From positions 3,876 through 67,875 of the forward strand of contig CAZEJR010000011.1 of assembly GCA_964512675.1 (NCBI GenBank): DNA of 64,000 nucleotides, in the 5' to 3' direction. Both the position numbers and the translations under genes were made by a program. The notes beneath the pieces are model-generated. The model searched no databases and was not told the origin of the DNA. It saw only the letters and a list, made by a program, of their open reading frames with translations. Every line of letters starts with the position of its first letter. Positions within the stretch are counted from its first letter, which is position 1. This DNA is from A07HB70 sp964512675. Lineage in GTDB: Archaea > Halobacteriota > Halobacteria > Halobacteriales > Haloferacaceae. Below, one piece after another: positions 18,032 through 25,832 of this stretch.

Positions 18032-18109
18032 GTGAGTGCCGACGCCAGCCGACGCCCGATCCCGGTGCGCGGAGCCGACTGGACCGGACCCCACGAGGAC
18101 CGTCCGTGA
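18032..18109 (+). CDS. Possible 25-residue ORF coupled to the MATE gene
   Basis: A GTG at 18032 opens VSADASRRPIPVRGADWTGP and five more residues (HEDRP). Its TGA (18107-18109) overlaps the GTG of the MATE gene as GTGA. A TATA-like acttattc at 17989-17996 would place a transcript start near 18020. The overlap would allow translational coupling of the exporter. The peptide itself has no recognised features and may simply be leader sequence. Confidence 0.25.
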   Translation: MSADASRRPIPVRGADWTGPHEDRP

Positions 18110-19632
18110 GCGTTCGAGAGCGTCTCGGCGGGCTGTTCAAGAGCCAGTCGGAGCTGGACCTGACCGACGGGTCGATCCCGACGTCGCTGTTCTACCTCTC
18201 CGTTCCGATCGTCGTCACCAACCTGCTCCAGGTCGCCTACAACCTCGCCGACACGTTCTGGCTCGGTCGGTACAGCACCGAGGCTCTCGCCGCCATCAGT
18301 CTCGGGTTCCCGCTCGTCTACCTGTTCATCTCGCTCGGGCTCGGGCTCACCGTGGCGGGCAGCGTCCTCGTCGCCCAGCACACCGGGGCAGACGAGCCAG
18401 CACAGGCCGAGTACGCCGCCTCGCAGACGGTCAGCCTCACGCTCCTGGCCGGCGCGGGCCTCGGGGCGCTCGGGTTCGTGTTCGTCTCGGACCTGCTGCG
18501 GGTGTTCGGCGCGTCCCCGACCGTGCTGACGCTCGCGACGGAGTACATGGAGGTGATCAGCCTCGGACTGCCGTTCCTGTTCGGCTTCACCGTCTTCATC
18601 GCCCTGATGCGGGGCGCCGGTGACACGATCACGCCGATGCTGGTGATGCTCGGCACGGTCGTGCTCAACGTCGCCATCGACCCGCTGCTGATCTTCGGCG
18701 TCGGACCGCTGCCGGAGCTCGGCGTCGAGGGGGCAGCCGTCGCGACCGTCGTCTCCCGCGGGTCGGCGATGCTTGTCGGGCTCTGGCTGATGCTTCGCGG
18801 CGCTCACGGCATCCGGATCCACCTCCGGCAGATGGTGCCGGACGTCGAGTACAGCCGGACGCTCGTGCGGATCGGCGTCCCGGCGTCCGTCGAGAACACC
18901 GGTAGAGCGGTCTCGATAAACGCCGTCCTGCTCATCGTCACGCTGTTCTCGACGCCCGTCGTCGCGGCGTTCGGCGTCGGTATCCGCGTCTTCTCGATGG
19001 TGTTCATGCCCGCGATCGCGATCGACCGCGGCGTCGAGACGATGACCGGACAGAACATCGGCGCGGGACGAGCGGACCGCGTCGTCGCGACCAACCGGTT
19101 CGCCGCGAAGGCGTCGTTCCTGCTCCTGTCGGCGCTCGGCGTCCTCACCTTCGTCTTCGCCCCGGAGATCATCCGGCTGTTCGACGACTCGCCGGCGGTC
19201 GTCGCCGAGGGGGCGACGTTCCTCCGGTGGATCGCGCCGACCTTCGGGTTCGTCGGCGTCCTGCGCGCGTACAGCGGCGGGTTCCGGGGCGCCGGGAAGA
19301 CCCTGACCGCCGCCGCGATCGCGGTCGTCCTGTTCGGCTTCGTCCGCCTCCCGGTCGCCTACGCCGCCTCGCAGGGGCTCGTGCCGCTCGACGTCTGGCT
19401 GTTCGACGGCCCGACGCCGTCGGGGATCTGGCTCGCGTTCCCCGTCTCGGGCGTCGTCGCCGCCGCCGTCGCGACCGTCTGGTTCGAACTCGGCAACTGG
19501 CGCGGGATGGCGCTGACCGGACAGTCCGACGAGAGCGACACCGACGGCCCCGGTGACGACGCGCCCGGCGACAGTGACCCGCCCGACGGGGCCGACGGCA
19601 CCCTCGACCCGGGGACCACGGGCGAGACATGA
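18106..19632 (+). CDS. MATE-family multidrug exporter
   Basis: A 508-residue membrane protein with 12 predicted spans in two six-helix halves. MATE proteins use H+ or Na+ gradients to expel organic cations and drugs. Typical segments are PIVVTNLLQVAYNLADTFWL near residue 26, LMRGAGDTITPMLVMLGTVV near 168, and QNIGAGRADRVVATNRFAAK near 312. The C-terminal 40 residues are a highly acidic Asp/Gly/Pro tail, a common salt adaptation. The GTG at 18106 was chosen because the MATE homology starts within ten residues of it; longer upstream frames are Arg/Pro-rich noise. Confidence 0.87.
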   Translation: MSVRERLGGLFKSQSELDLTDGSIPTSLFYLSVPIVVTNLLQVAYNLADTFWLGRYSTEALAAISLGFPLVYLFISLGLGLTVAGSVLVAQHTGADEPAQAEYAASQTVSLTLLAGAGLGALGFVFVSDLLRVFGASPTVLTLATEYMEVISLGLPFLFGFTVFIALMRGAGDTITPMLVMLGTVVLNVAIDPLLIFGVGPLPELGVEGAAVATVVSRGSAMLVGLWLMLRGAHGIRIHLRQMVPDVEYSRTLVRIGVPASVENTGRAVSINAVLLIVTLFSTPVVAAFGVGIRVFSMVFMPAIAIDRGVETMTGQNIGAGRADRVVATNRFAAKASFLLLSALGVLTFVFAPEIIRLFDDSPAVVAEGATFLRWIAPTFGFVGVLRAYSGGFRGAGKTLTAAAIAVVLFGFVRLPVAYAASQGLVPLDVWLFDGPTPSGIWLAFPVSGVVAAAVATVWFELGNWRGMALTGQSDESDTDGPGDDAPGDSDPPDGADGTLDPGTTGET

Positions 19633-20144
19633 CCGAGACGGGGCGGTCCCGGACGACGCGTGACCCGCGCCGCCCGACGTCCTCCGCTCCTCGACCGGCT
19701 GCTGTCTCGGACCCCCTGTCCGCACACGCCGACTGACGGGCGACGCGGAACGCCCCCGGTCGAGCGCTCGGCCACGGAACGGCGACACCGCCTCGCCGCC
19801 GACACCCGGCGCCACGACCGACGCCTCCGGCGACACCTGGCCCCGCTCGACAGTATCGACGACGCCGTCTCTCTCGTCGACCGGAGCCCGTCCTCTGCGC
19901 GAACGTCGACCTCGACCCGGAGACGGCGTCCGGCGAGCCGATCGTGCCGTTCGTCGAGGCGTACGCTGTCGACAGCGCGGGGGTCACGGCGTTCGAGCGG
20001 GGACTCGACACGGACGGCGTGGTGACGCCCGCCGCGTTCGAGGCCGCGCCCGGGCTGTCGACCGAGGAAATCCGGGGGAAGACGCCACGCGGCCCGGGCG
20101 CGTCCTCCGCGACCCGCCCCGGCTACGAGGCGTGCGAGACGGCT
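19633..20144. other. Gene-poor stretch with a possible gene fragment
   Basis: Most of it reads as noise. One plus-strand frame between about 19895 and 20090 gives an acidic, plausible protein stretch: ANVDLDPETASGEPIVPFVE, then AYAVDSAGVTAFERGLDTDG, then VVTPAAFEAAPGLSTEEIRG. It lacks a convincing start and end. It may be the remnant of a haloarchaeal protein I cannot name. Confidence 0.3.
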
Positions 20145-20747
20145 TCAGTTGTTCTCGAGGGCGTCGATGACACACGCGGCGGCGACAACCGCCTCCTTCG
20201 GGACGCCGCTCGCGTCGTCGACCCGAACCGTGTACGTGTCCCGCAGCGAGAACTGCCCTTCGATTGCGCCGACGTGGCTCCCGCCGGCGTCGACTATCTC
20301 GTACGCGTTCGGAACGAGGTTCGCGACGGAGACCAGGTGGCGGAGCGCCGCGAGAAGTCTGTTCTTCGAGCGGATCGTCGCCAGCGTCTCTCCCGTGTCG
20401 GGGTCGCGGACCGTCCAGTTCTCCACGAACAGCGAGAGGTCCTCGTCGAGGACGACGACGTCGTCGCCGGTGCCCGCGTCCGTCAGGGTGTACGTCCCCG
20501 CGACGTCGAGGACGCCGCCCGCTCTCACCGTGAACGCGTCGTCGCCGTCGCCGGTGAGAAACGGGAACTCCTCTTTCAGCTTGAACAGCTCCTGCTTCCC
20601 GCGCAGGACCACGTCCCCGGCGTCGTCGCGGACGACGTACTTGTTCCTGACCAGCGACTGTACGACCTCGTAGCGGTCGTCGTCGAGGTCGACGGTGGAG
20701 ATGTCGTACGGCCCCGTCGCCGTGTCGGCCGTGGAGGGCTCGGTCAC
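20145..20747 (-). CDS. LURP-one-related/scramblase-fold protein
   Basis: A 200-residue protein with the Tubby-like C-terminal/LURP-one fold. It opens with a disordered stretch and then YEVVQSLVRNKYVVRDDAGD, VVLRGKQELFKLKEEFPFLT, LDVAGTYTLTDAGTGDDVVV and LFVENWTVRDPDTGETLATI. These alternating beta strands are the family signature. Haloarchaea carry many copies; a lipid-binding or scramblase-like role is proposed for the fold but not shown here. I chose the GTG at 20747, which places the conserved YDIS segment at residue 13. Confidence 0.75.
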   Translation of the reverse strand: MTEPSTADTATGPYDISTVDLDDDRYEVVQSLVRNKYVVRDDAGDVVLRGKQELFKLKEEFPFLTGDGDDAFTVRAGGVLDVAGTYTLTDAGTGDDVVVLDEDLSLFVENWTVRDPDTGETLATIRSKNRLLAALRHLVSVANLVPNAYEIVDAGGSHVGAIEGQFSLRDTYTVRVDDASGVPKEAVVAAACVIDALENN

Positions 20748-20844
20748 GGACGACCTCTGGGCCACGTGAGAAAAGACCCTTCCGCCCGCGACGCGCCGCC
20801 CGGTCCGTGACGACTTCCCGTCTCGGCCACGAACACCCACGTTG

Positions 20845-20937
20845 ATGGACGGTGCCGACCGGTTCATGCTGTACGCTGTCGCCGTCACGCTCGGGCTGCT
20901 CGTGGCCGGCCTCGTCATCGCGCTCCTCGCCGGATGA
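20845..20937 (+). CDS. Single-span membrane microprotein, 30 aa
   Basis: ATG at 20845 gives MDGADRFMLYAVAVTLGLLV followed by AGLVIALLAG, one hydrophobic helix with a short acidic N-terminus. The composition is what a real membrane microprotein would show, but no family is known to me and no clear TATA box precedes it. It lies 97 bases from the divergent LURP-one gene. Confidence 0.4.
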   Translation: MDGADRFMLYAVAVTLGLLVAGLVIALLAG

Positions 20938-21088
20938 CCAGTCTGTGGGCGCGCCCGCCGCGTCCCGACGCCGGACGACCGGCTGGATCACAGCCCAGCC
21001 GACGCCGACCCCCGCCGGGAGTTTCCCTCCACAGTCCCGCGCCTGAGGCTGTCGGCGTGGTTACACTCGGACGGGACTCCGTCTGCGC

Positions 21089-21184
21089 GTGTACTACCGC
21101 ACGCTCGTTCGGGTGGTGATGGTGATGGCGCTGATCGTACTCGCGTTCGCCGTAGTCGGCGCCGGGGTCGTGCTGGCGGGCTGA
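21089..21184 (+). CDS. Single-span membrane microprotein, 31 aa
   Basis: GTG at 21089 gives VYYRTLVRVVMVMALIVLAF followed by AVVGAGVVLAG. A short basic, Tyr-rich N-terminus precedes one helix. A TATA-like ttacactc (21060-21067) lies about 25-29 bases before the GTG, the standard leaderless spacing. This supports real expression despite the small size. Function unknown. Confidence 0.5.
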   Translation: MYYRTLVRVVMVMALIVLAFAVVGAGVVLAG

Positions 21185-21361
21185 GCGGGGTCGTGCCCTC
21201 GTCGCCGGCATCTCCGTCGCTCTCCTGTCGGGGCGTCCGCCACGCCGGAGCCGGGCGCCCCGGCTCCGCCGACGGCGCCTCTGCTGTCGCGCCTCTGTTG
21301 GTCAAGCGCCGATTGTACCGTTCGCCGGTATAAGGTCGCCCGGACCGCTACCCGGACGCGC

Positions 21362-22147
21362 ATGGCGCTCTCGATCACGACGGCCGTCAGAACCGGCGCG
21401 GCTCGGCTCCTGTCACGGACCGGGGCGCTCCTGACAGCCGTCTACGCGGCGCTACTGGCGGTGTATCAGCTATCGATAAACGGCCTGATCGCCGGGCTGC
21501 TCCCGGCCGGCGGGAGTGGCCCCGCCTCGGTCGCGACGTACCCGGCGCCGGTAGCCGTCTACGGACTCGCGGTGCTCGCGTGCTTCGTCGCCCTCTCGGC
21601 TGTTACCGTGGTCGCCGTGCGGACGTTCGTCGCCGGGCGGACCGACACGGTCCCGCGCGAGTTCTACACCCGACGACTCGCGTGGGCGACTGCCAACCTC
21701 CTCGTCGGCGGCGTCGTCTACGGACTCCTGGTGCTGCTCGGGCTGGTACTGCTCGTGGTTCCCGGAATCGTCGCGTACGTCGGCCTGATCTTCTACACGA
21801 TGTCCGTCGCCACGGAGGACGAGAACCTCGTTACGGCCCTCCGGCAGAGCTGGCGGCTCGTCCGCGCCGAGTTCCTGCCGGTGCTCCTGCTGGTTCTCGC
21901 CCTCGTCGTCGGGGCCGGTGTCGGCGGCGGCGTCCTCGGCATCGCCGTCGGCGGCGTGGCGACAGTCGCCGGCGTCGCCGGCTGGGCCGGCGTCGTCTCC
22001 GCCGCGGTGAACACGCCGCTCACGCTGTTCGTGCTCGCGGTCCTCTCGGCGGCGTTCGCACAGCTCCGGGAGGAAGACGGGGACGACCTCGGCGGCGCGA
22101 CCCGGTCCGACGAGGGAGCCGCCGACGGGTCGCCGGCCTCGCGCTGA
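21362..22147 (+). CDS. Multi-span membrane protein (DUF7847-like), paralogue of 16703
   Basis: A 261-residue membrane protein with about six spans and an acidic C-terminal tail. It shares the order of motifs with the protein at 16703: NLLVGGVVYGLLVLLGLVLL, then VVPGIVAYVGLIFYTMSVAT, then EDENLVTALRQSWRLVRAEF. The two genes are same-strand paralogues 4 kb apart. The ATG at 21362 has ggtataagg about 28 bases upstream (21329-21337), fitting a leaderless message. Function is unknown. Confidence 0.72.
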   Translation: MALSITTAVRTGAARLLSRTGALLTAVYAALLAVYQLSINGLIAGLLPAGGSGPASVATYPAPVAVYGLAVLACFVALSAVTVVAVRTFVAGRTDTVPREFYTRRLAWATANLLVGGVVYGLLVLLGLVLLVVPGIVAYVGLIFYTMSVATEDENLVTALRQSWRLVRAEFLPVLLLVLALVVGAGVGGGVLGIAVGGVATVAGVAGWAGVVSAAVNTPLTLFVLAVLSAAFAQLREEDGDDLGGATRSDEGAADGSPASR

Positions 22148-22206
22148 GGACGGCCCGTCCGCTCCCGCCGGCGCTCGCTCGACGACCGATACGATCTACT
22201 CCGTTG

Positions 22207-22238
22207 AAAGTACAATACGGGAGCCGAATCACAGCGTC
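22207..22238. repeat. Relict IS end, similar to the transposase 3' end at 23445-23476
   Basis: Bases 22207-22238 align without gaps to 23445-23476, the stretch spanning the stop codon and downstream end of the IS5-like transposase. By eye 23 of 32 positions match, including cgggagc and tacaatac/tacagttc. This suggests an older related IS whose remaining part was lost here. The stretch to 22376 is otherwise AT-rich and without a gene. Confidence 0.4.
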
Positions 22239-22376
22239 TGGGCGGGGGCCCTCATATCACTGGAAATACAATATGTAGAGCGTTGTCCGCTTTCAGAACA
22301 GTAGCTAACTATCCATGGTGAAACGATTAGTCGGCTAGTTTCGTGTTAGAGTGCTGGCTTCAGAGATGCAGTCCAG

Positions 22377-22877
22377 TTACGACCTACCACCCGCATGGTC
22401 AGGAGGACCGTTCCCGTGGGGACCGCCCGCCCACGGTGGGGGGCCCTGTTCACGGTACTGATGATCATTAACGGCACGCACATCACCCTCTTCACCGTCG
22501 GCTTCGACAGTCAATGTCACCTCTTCCCCGACAAGCCCGTCAAACTCGCTGCGAATCGTTTCGGTCGTGCCATCATCATCAAAGTCGGTGTCGGCAGTCG
22601 TATTGCTTGTGTACCACTCCGGGCCAATATCGATCACCAACCCATCAAGACGATAATCTTCACCGCCTGACGATTCGAGCGTTCCGCTGACAGTCCTGAT
22701 TGTTTCATTGTCTTCGGAGGCGTGGTCTTCACCGTCGTCTTCGGGTCCATCGGTCGTCTGTTGTGCTGTCACGCCGGCCTGTGTTTGCGCTATGCCACCA
22801 CCCGTAGCGAGCGCCGTCACAGTTCCAAGCACGGCTATCACAGCAAATAGCGTCGTGAGTTTCGGATTCGGGACCAT
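22377..22877 (-). CDS. Secreted acidic protein of unknown function
   Basis: A 166-residue protein with a clear signal peptide (MVPNPKLTTLFAVIAVLGTV, then TALATGGGIAQ). A disordered Asp/Glu linker follows, then a beta-rich domain: TVSGTLESSGGEDYRLDGLV, then GLVGEEVTLTVEADGEEGDV. The second motif resembles short OB-like haloarchaeal secreted domains. It ends in a Pro/Gly-rich tail. Codon usage is visibly more AT-rich than the neighbours, matching its place in the accessory island. The ATG at 22877 gives the better signal peptide; another ATG lies four codons upstream. Confidence 0.6.
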   Translation of the reverse strand: MVPNPKLTTLFAVIAVLGTVTALATGGGIAQTQAGVTAQQTTDGPEDDGEDHASEDNETIRTVSGTLESSGGEDYRLDGLVIDIGPEWYTSNTTADTDFDDDGTTETIRSEFDGLVGEEVTLTVEADGEEGDVRAVNDHQYREQGPPPWAGGPHGNGPPDHAGGRS

Positions 22878-23060
22878 GCTGCAACCCACGCTACAATCTG
22901 TATGGATATGAACATGCCAGACGCTTACGCACGTTTTCGCATGAAAGAGTCGTATTGTCCCTTCTCCTGCTATTCACTCACCGTGACTTGCGGTTAGAAA
23001 CGATAGGGATCTGTCGCCACATTCTGTAATCTGATAAAGATGCAATTGGCCGCGCTGTAG

Positions 23061-23411
23061 TTGCCTGGTATCAATGGACCACCATGGTACCAGCAGACGA
23101 TTCTTATTGTCATTGGTTTGATTATGCTGGTCATTTGCCTCACTGCAGTCGTGCTGTACCTCTGGATTAAGACACCTAATTCAGACCCACCACTTTCTGC
23201 CGGTAGTAACGATACTGCTGATGAACTGAGCGAGTACGACCGAATCAAACAACTTTGTTCTGCGAGTGATGGGAAACTTCCGCAGCAGGAAGTAGTCAAA
23301 CGAACTGACTGGAGTGAAGCGAAAGTCAGTCGGGTTATTTCACGGTTAGTCGACGAAGGACGGATAAAAAACACGAGTCGGTCGTCAAAATTTCATACAG
23401 CTCATAGATGA
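23061..23411 (+). CDS. Membrane-anchored winged-helix regulator
   Basis: A 116-residue protein. The N-terminus has one hydrophobic helix (ILIVIGLIMLVICLTAVVLY). A linker follows, then a MarR/ArsR-like winged helix: EYDRIKQLCSASDGKLPQQE, then VVKRTDWSEAKVSRVISRLV, then DEGRIKN. This single-span plus wHTH layout is common in haloarchaea. The start is odd: the frame begins with a TTG directly after a TAG, with no ATG or GTG, so the original start may have been lost. The C-terminal residues after KNTSRSS look altered. It lies within the AT-richer island. Confidence 0.6.
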   Translation: MPGINGPPWYQQTILIVIGLIMLVICLTAVVLYLWIKTPNSDPPLSAGSNDTADELSEYDRIKQLCSASDGKLPQQEVVKRTDWSEAKVSRVISRLVDEGRIKNTSRSSKFHTAHR

Positions 23412-23466
23412 TATGGAAGATAGCGATTGACACTGCTCTCTCAACAAATACAGTTCGGGAGCGAAG

Positions 23467-24234
23467 TCATAGTGTCTCAGATAACTTCTTGAGATTACTG
23501 AGGGCAAACGAGAAGATAATCTCACGGAACTGGCGGTACCAGAACCGCGAACGCAGGGCGGAGTCCTGCGTTCGCTTGACTGTCGAGTAGGACGTTTCTG
23601 CCATCCATCGCTGCGTGTAGCCCTTCGCTCGGATAAGCGCGTTATTCGCGGTTGCCTTCGCTGTTGAACCGCGGTAGTGAACGAGGTACTCGATATCATC
23701 TGCGGCGATCTCGTACTCAGTGTGCCAGTCTTGGAGACTATTGTCAGCGGCCACAGCCAGCAGGTCGTCCGCGTTCCGGCGGACGACCCGCGGGCCAGCC
23801 TTCGTATCGTGTTCACGCTCGATACAGCAGTGTCCATCCACCACTGCCAACGATTCTGTATCGGTCAGCGTCGTCGTTTTGACTGTCTTGATGCTTCGCC
23901 CACACCGCTGGAGGTAGTGTTGTGAGGCTTGATTTCGTTCAAAGAACGTGCTGTCCAGTGCGACGCGGCCAGACTGCGGGTTTTGTTGCGCTGAAACGCG
24001 CAGCAACGCCCGCCAGACATACATCGCGTAGCGGTCGAACGAGTGGTAGAACGTGGTTGGATCAGGCGGCGCATCCGGGTGAACGCCGAGGTGGTCGCAG
24101 ACCGCCGGCATGAGGCTCAGCCGGTCAACGAGTTCGGCGTAGCTGTGTCCCTCTTCCTTGCGAATACAGTGAGCGACGATGTGGGCCTCGCGGGCAAGCC
24201 CGACTCGGGCGGGCTTGCCCGCTCGCTTCCCCAA
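23467..24234 (-). CDS. IS5-family-like transposase (DDE)
   Basis: At least 255 residues with the DDE_Tnp_1 layout: first Asp in VALDSTFFERNQASQHYLQR, second in LAVAADNSLQDW, and Glu in GYTQRWMAETSYSTVKR. Near the end is the usual FRxxxFSFALSNLKKL segment. The start given is a TTG, but the frame stays open upstream to about 24318 with coherent sequence (FETTITRVALLDLVETALRV). The real N-terminus is therefore longer, yet no ATG or GTG is found before a TAA near 24319-24321. The 5' end may be damaged or use a rare start. Codon use is more AT-rich than its surroundings. Confidence 0.7.
   Translation of the reverse strand: MGKRAGKPARVGLAREAHIVAHCIRKEEGHSYAELVDRLSLMPAVCDHLGVHPDAPPDPTTFYHSFDRYAMYVWRALLRVSAQQNPQSGRVALDSTFFERNQASQHYLQRCGRSIKTVKTTTLTDTESLAVVDGHCCIEREHDTKAGPRVVRRNADDLLAVAADNSLQDWHTEYEIAADDIEYLVHYRGSTAKATANNALIRAKGYTQRWMAETSYSTVKRTQDSALRSRFWYRQFREIIFSFALSNLKKLSETL
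23547..23575. repeat. Perfect hairpin inside the transposase gene, 3' part
   Basis: gcgaacgcagg (23547-23557) and cctgcgttcgc (23565-23575) form an 11-base perfect stem with a 7-base loop. It lies in the coding sequence for the C-terminal DSALRSRF region. Such a stem could act in the mRNA or as a DNA cruciform. Confidence 0.6.
24190..24222. repeat. Perfect hairpin inside the transposase gene, 5' part
   Basis: gcgggcaagcccg (24190-24202) and cgggcttgcccgc (24210-24222) form a 13-base perfect stem with a 7-base loop. It starts 12 bases inside the TTG at 24234 and encodes the AGKPARVGLAR segment. In the mRNA it could mask translation of the transposase. Confidence 0.65.
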
Positions 24235-24497
24235 CGCTCGTTTGGCTACACGGAGTGCTGTCTCAACGAGGTCGAGTAACGCGACTCGCGTAATCGTCGT
24301 CTCGAAGTTAGTTTCTAACCGTTACGGAGTAATCATGCCGCTGTCTTCCATCTTCAATAGAGCAATACGATCCGGTCTGTACATCGGTGAGCGGCGCCGC
24401 CGCCGTTCCGGGGCCGCGACGATCCGTGCCGACGCCTCGGGAGACGAGGGGCGACTGTACGGGTCGTGTGCCGGCAGCGTGGGACCGCTGACCGCGC

Positions 24498-24839
24498 TCA
24501 GAGCCCGCGAGACACGCTCACGGCGCCGTTGCCGACCTCGACGAGCGCGGTCTGGTCGGGCCGGTCGCCGAGCGTCCCGTCGACGGCGTCGTTCGCGCCG
24601 CTCGCGAGGCGTGCGGTGACCCGCGTCGCCCCGCGCGGCGCGACGTCGGCTGGACACCGGATCTCGCCGGGCCCGAGCCGGTGGGTCTCTGTCGTCGTCC
24701 CGCCCGTCTCGGCGGCCCTCACCTCGACGGTCACGCGGTACGCGCGACCGTGGTCGTAGTTCCGGAGGACGAGTTCGCTACACCGGGCGTCCGGACGGTC
24801 GGAGAGCCGGTCCGATCGCCCGGTCGTCACGCCGCGCAC
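24498..24839 (-). CDS. Small beta-rich haloarchaeal protein, unknown
   Basis: A 113-residue protein, last gene of a three-gene run (25228 to 24498). The central part reads SELVLRNYDHGRAYRVTVEV, then ETHRLGPGEIRCPADVAPRG. This is a beta-sandwich-like pattern that I associate with haloarchaeal conserved hypothetical proteins. No signal peptide or metal site is visible. The GTG at 24839 lies three bases after the stop of the preceding membrane protein gene, which supports an operon. Function unknown. Confidence 0.6.
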   Translation of the reverse strand: MRGVTTGRSDRLSDRPDARCSELVLRNYDHGRAYRVTVEVRAAETGGTTTETHRLGPGEIRCPADVAPRGATRVTARLASGANDAVDGTLGDRPDQTALVEVGNGAVSVSRGL

Positions 24840-24842
24840 GGC

Positions 24843-25058
24843 TCACCGCCTCCCGTCGACGTCGGTGACGAGCGTCGCGAGCACGAGCGCCCCGAGGACG
24901 GCGAGGACAGCCGCCGGGACGACCGCGCCGGCGAGGAACGTCCCGCCAGCCGCGCCGAGGACACCACACCCGAGCGCCACGGGATAGGTCGTGTCGGACG
25001 CGGCGGTGGCGTTACGCTCTGCCGGCTCGCCGCGGCGACTGCGGATGCCCACGGTCAC
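24843..25058 (-). CDS. Two-span small membrane protein, unknown
   Basis: A 71-residue protein. After a basic, Arg-rich N-terminus come two hydrophobic segments: TYPVALGCGVLGAAGGTFLA, then VVPAAVLAVLGALVLATLVT. It ends DVDGRR. Its GTG overlaps the stop of the upstream zinc-ribbon gene (GTGA, 25055-25058), so translation is probably coupled. It sits between a zinc-ribbon protein and a beta-rich protein. None of the three has a known role. Confidence 0.6.
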   Translation of the reverse strand: MTVGIRSRRGEPAERNATAASDTTYPVALGCGVLGAAGGTFLAGAVVPAAVLAVLGALVLATLVTDVDGRR

Positions 25059-25228
25059 CCACCCCCACCCGCGACGCCGCTGCCGATCGCCGCGCCACAG
25101 CCGGTACACGCGACCACGTAGAATCGCTTCGAGGACCGAAAGACTCCGGCGATCTTCGCGTCCAAGTCGGCGAACTCCACGTCCGATTCCGTTTCGATCG
25201 TCGTGTCACACTCGGGGCAGTGGACCAT
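25055..25228 (-). CDS. Zinc-ribbon protein, 57 aa
   Basis: Starting at the ATG complementary to 25226-25228, it reads MVHCPECDTTIETESDVEFA, then SSKRFYVVACTGCGAAIGSG. Two Cys pairs, CPEC and CTGC, separated by about 32 residues form one zinc ribbon. The Gly-rich end is short. It is the first gene of a three-gene run with overlapping or adjacent junctions. A GTG two codons upstream is an alternative start. Confidence 0.65.
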   Translation of the reverse strand: MVHCPECDTTIETESDVEFADLDAKIAGVFRSSKRFYVVACTGCGAAIGSGVAGGGG

Positions 25229-25565
25229 CCGTACCACGACGATCACACGGCGGTCGTGAAAGCGCGCCGAACACTCAAACAGCCGTTGTAGCGTGTCCGA
25301 CACTCACACACAGCCGGTCGTGCCGGCAGTTCGCCCGCGGCTCCGGCGCGTCCGTAGAGCCGTGGTTTCGCCCCGGCGCCGGCTGCCGTGGTGTACAGAC
25401 GCCCGGCGTTTAGACGGCGGCCAGTCGCGCACCCCTCTTACCTTCGCCGAGGCCGTCGTCCGTCGCGTGGGCTCACAGACTGACCCCGGACGCCCTCCGC
25501 CCGTCGTCGGTTCGCCGGTGTCGACCGACAGCCCGGCCCGCGCCGGAGTCCGGCACGTCCCGACC
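25229..25565. other. Intergenic stretch, nothing recognised
   Basis: About 340 bases between divergent genes. The frames are Arg/Pro/Thr-rich and no family motif is visible. It must hold the promoters for 25228 (leftward) and possibly 25566 (rightward), but no clear TATA box stands out except ttagac near 25408. Confidence 0.35.
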
Positions 25566-25769
25566 GTGAGCGACGACGACCGGCTCCGTGAGGCGATCTG
25601 TGAGTGTATCGCCCCCGGCGGCCTCGCGCTCGTGACCGTCGTCGACCGGCGCGTCCGCGCCGAGGTGGAGGCGATTGTCGCCGCCGGCGTCCTCGAGCGC
25701 CACCCCGCCGCCGACCACGTCGACCGCGTCGTCGACACGCCGCGGCGCTCCCGCGTCTCGCGGGACTGA
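25566..25769 (+). CDS. Hypothetical small acidic protein, 67 aa
   Basis: GTG at 25566 opens VSDDDRLREAICECIAPGGL, then ALVTVVDRRVRAEVEAIVAA, then GVLERHPAADHVDRVVD. The acidic helical composition and typical VSDDD start argue for a real haloarchaeal gene, but I recognise no family and see no promoter. The C-terminus becomes Arg/Ser-rich. Confidence 0.4.
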   Translation: MSDDDRLREAICECIAPGGLALVTVVDRRVRAEVEAIVAAGVLERHPAADHVDRVVDTPRRSRVSRD

Positions 25770-25832
25770 CCGGCGACGGCATCGTCGGGGAGCGCGTGCC
25801 ACGTCGCCGCCCCGGTGCGGGTTCGGTCTCCG

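Larger units (their letters stand above)
22991..24321. mobile_element. Candidate IS5-like element (boundaries tentative)
   Basis: An 11-base perfect inverted repeat, cggttagaaac at 22991-23001 and gtttctaaccg at 24311-24321, brackets the transposase and the small winged-helix gene. The right copy lies just outside the 5' end of the transposase frame. The left copy lies about 466 bases past its stop, further than usual. If these are the true ends the element is about 1.33 kb with a passenger gene. The repeat is short enough to be chance, and no target duplication was seen. Confidence 0.35.

Noticed and set aside
16703..22147. The two paralogous membrane proteins as ends of a composite element
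   Set aside because: They are same-orientation, strongly diverged in sequence and flanked by normal chromosomal genes; simple old paralogy explains them.
24322..24497. A gene starting MPLSSIFNRAIRSGLYIGE next to the IS
   Set aside because: The frame turns into Arg-rich noise within 25 codons and there is no family likeness; too short to support.
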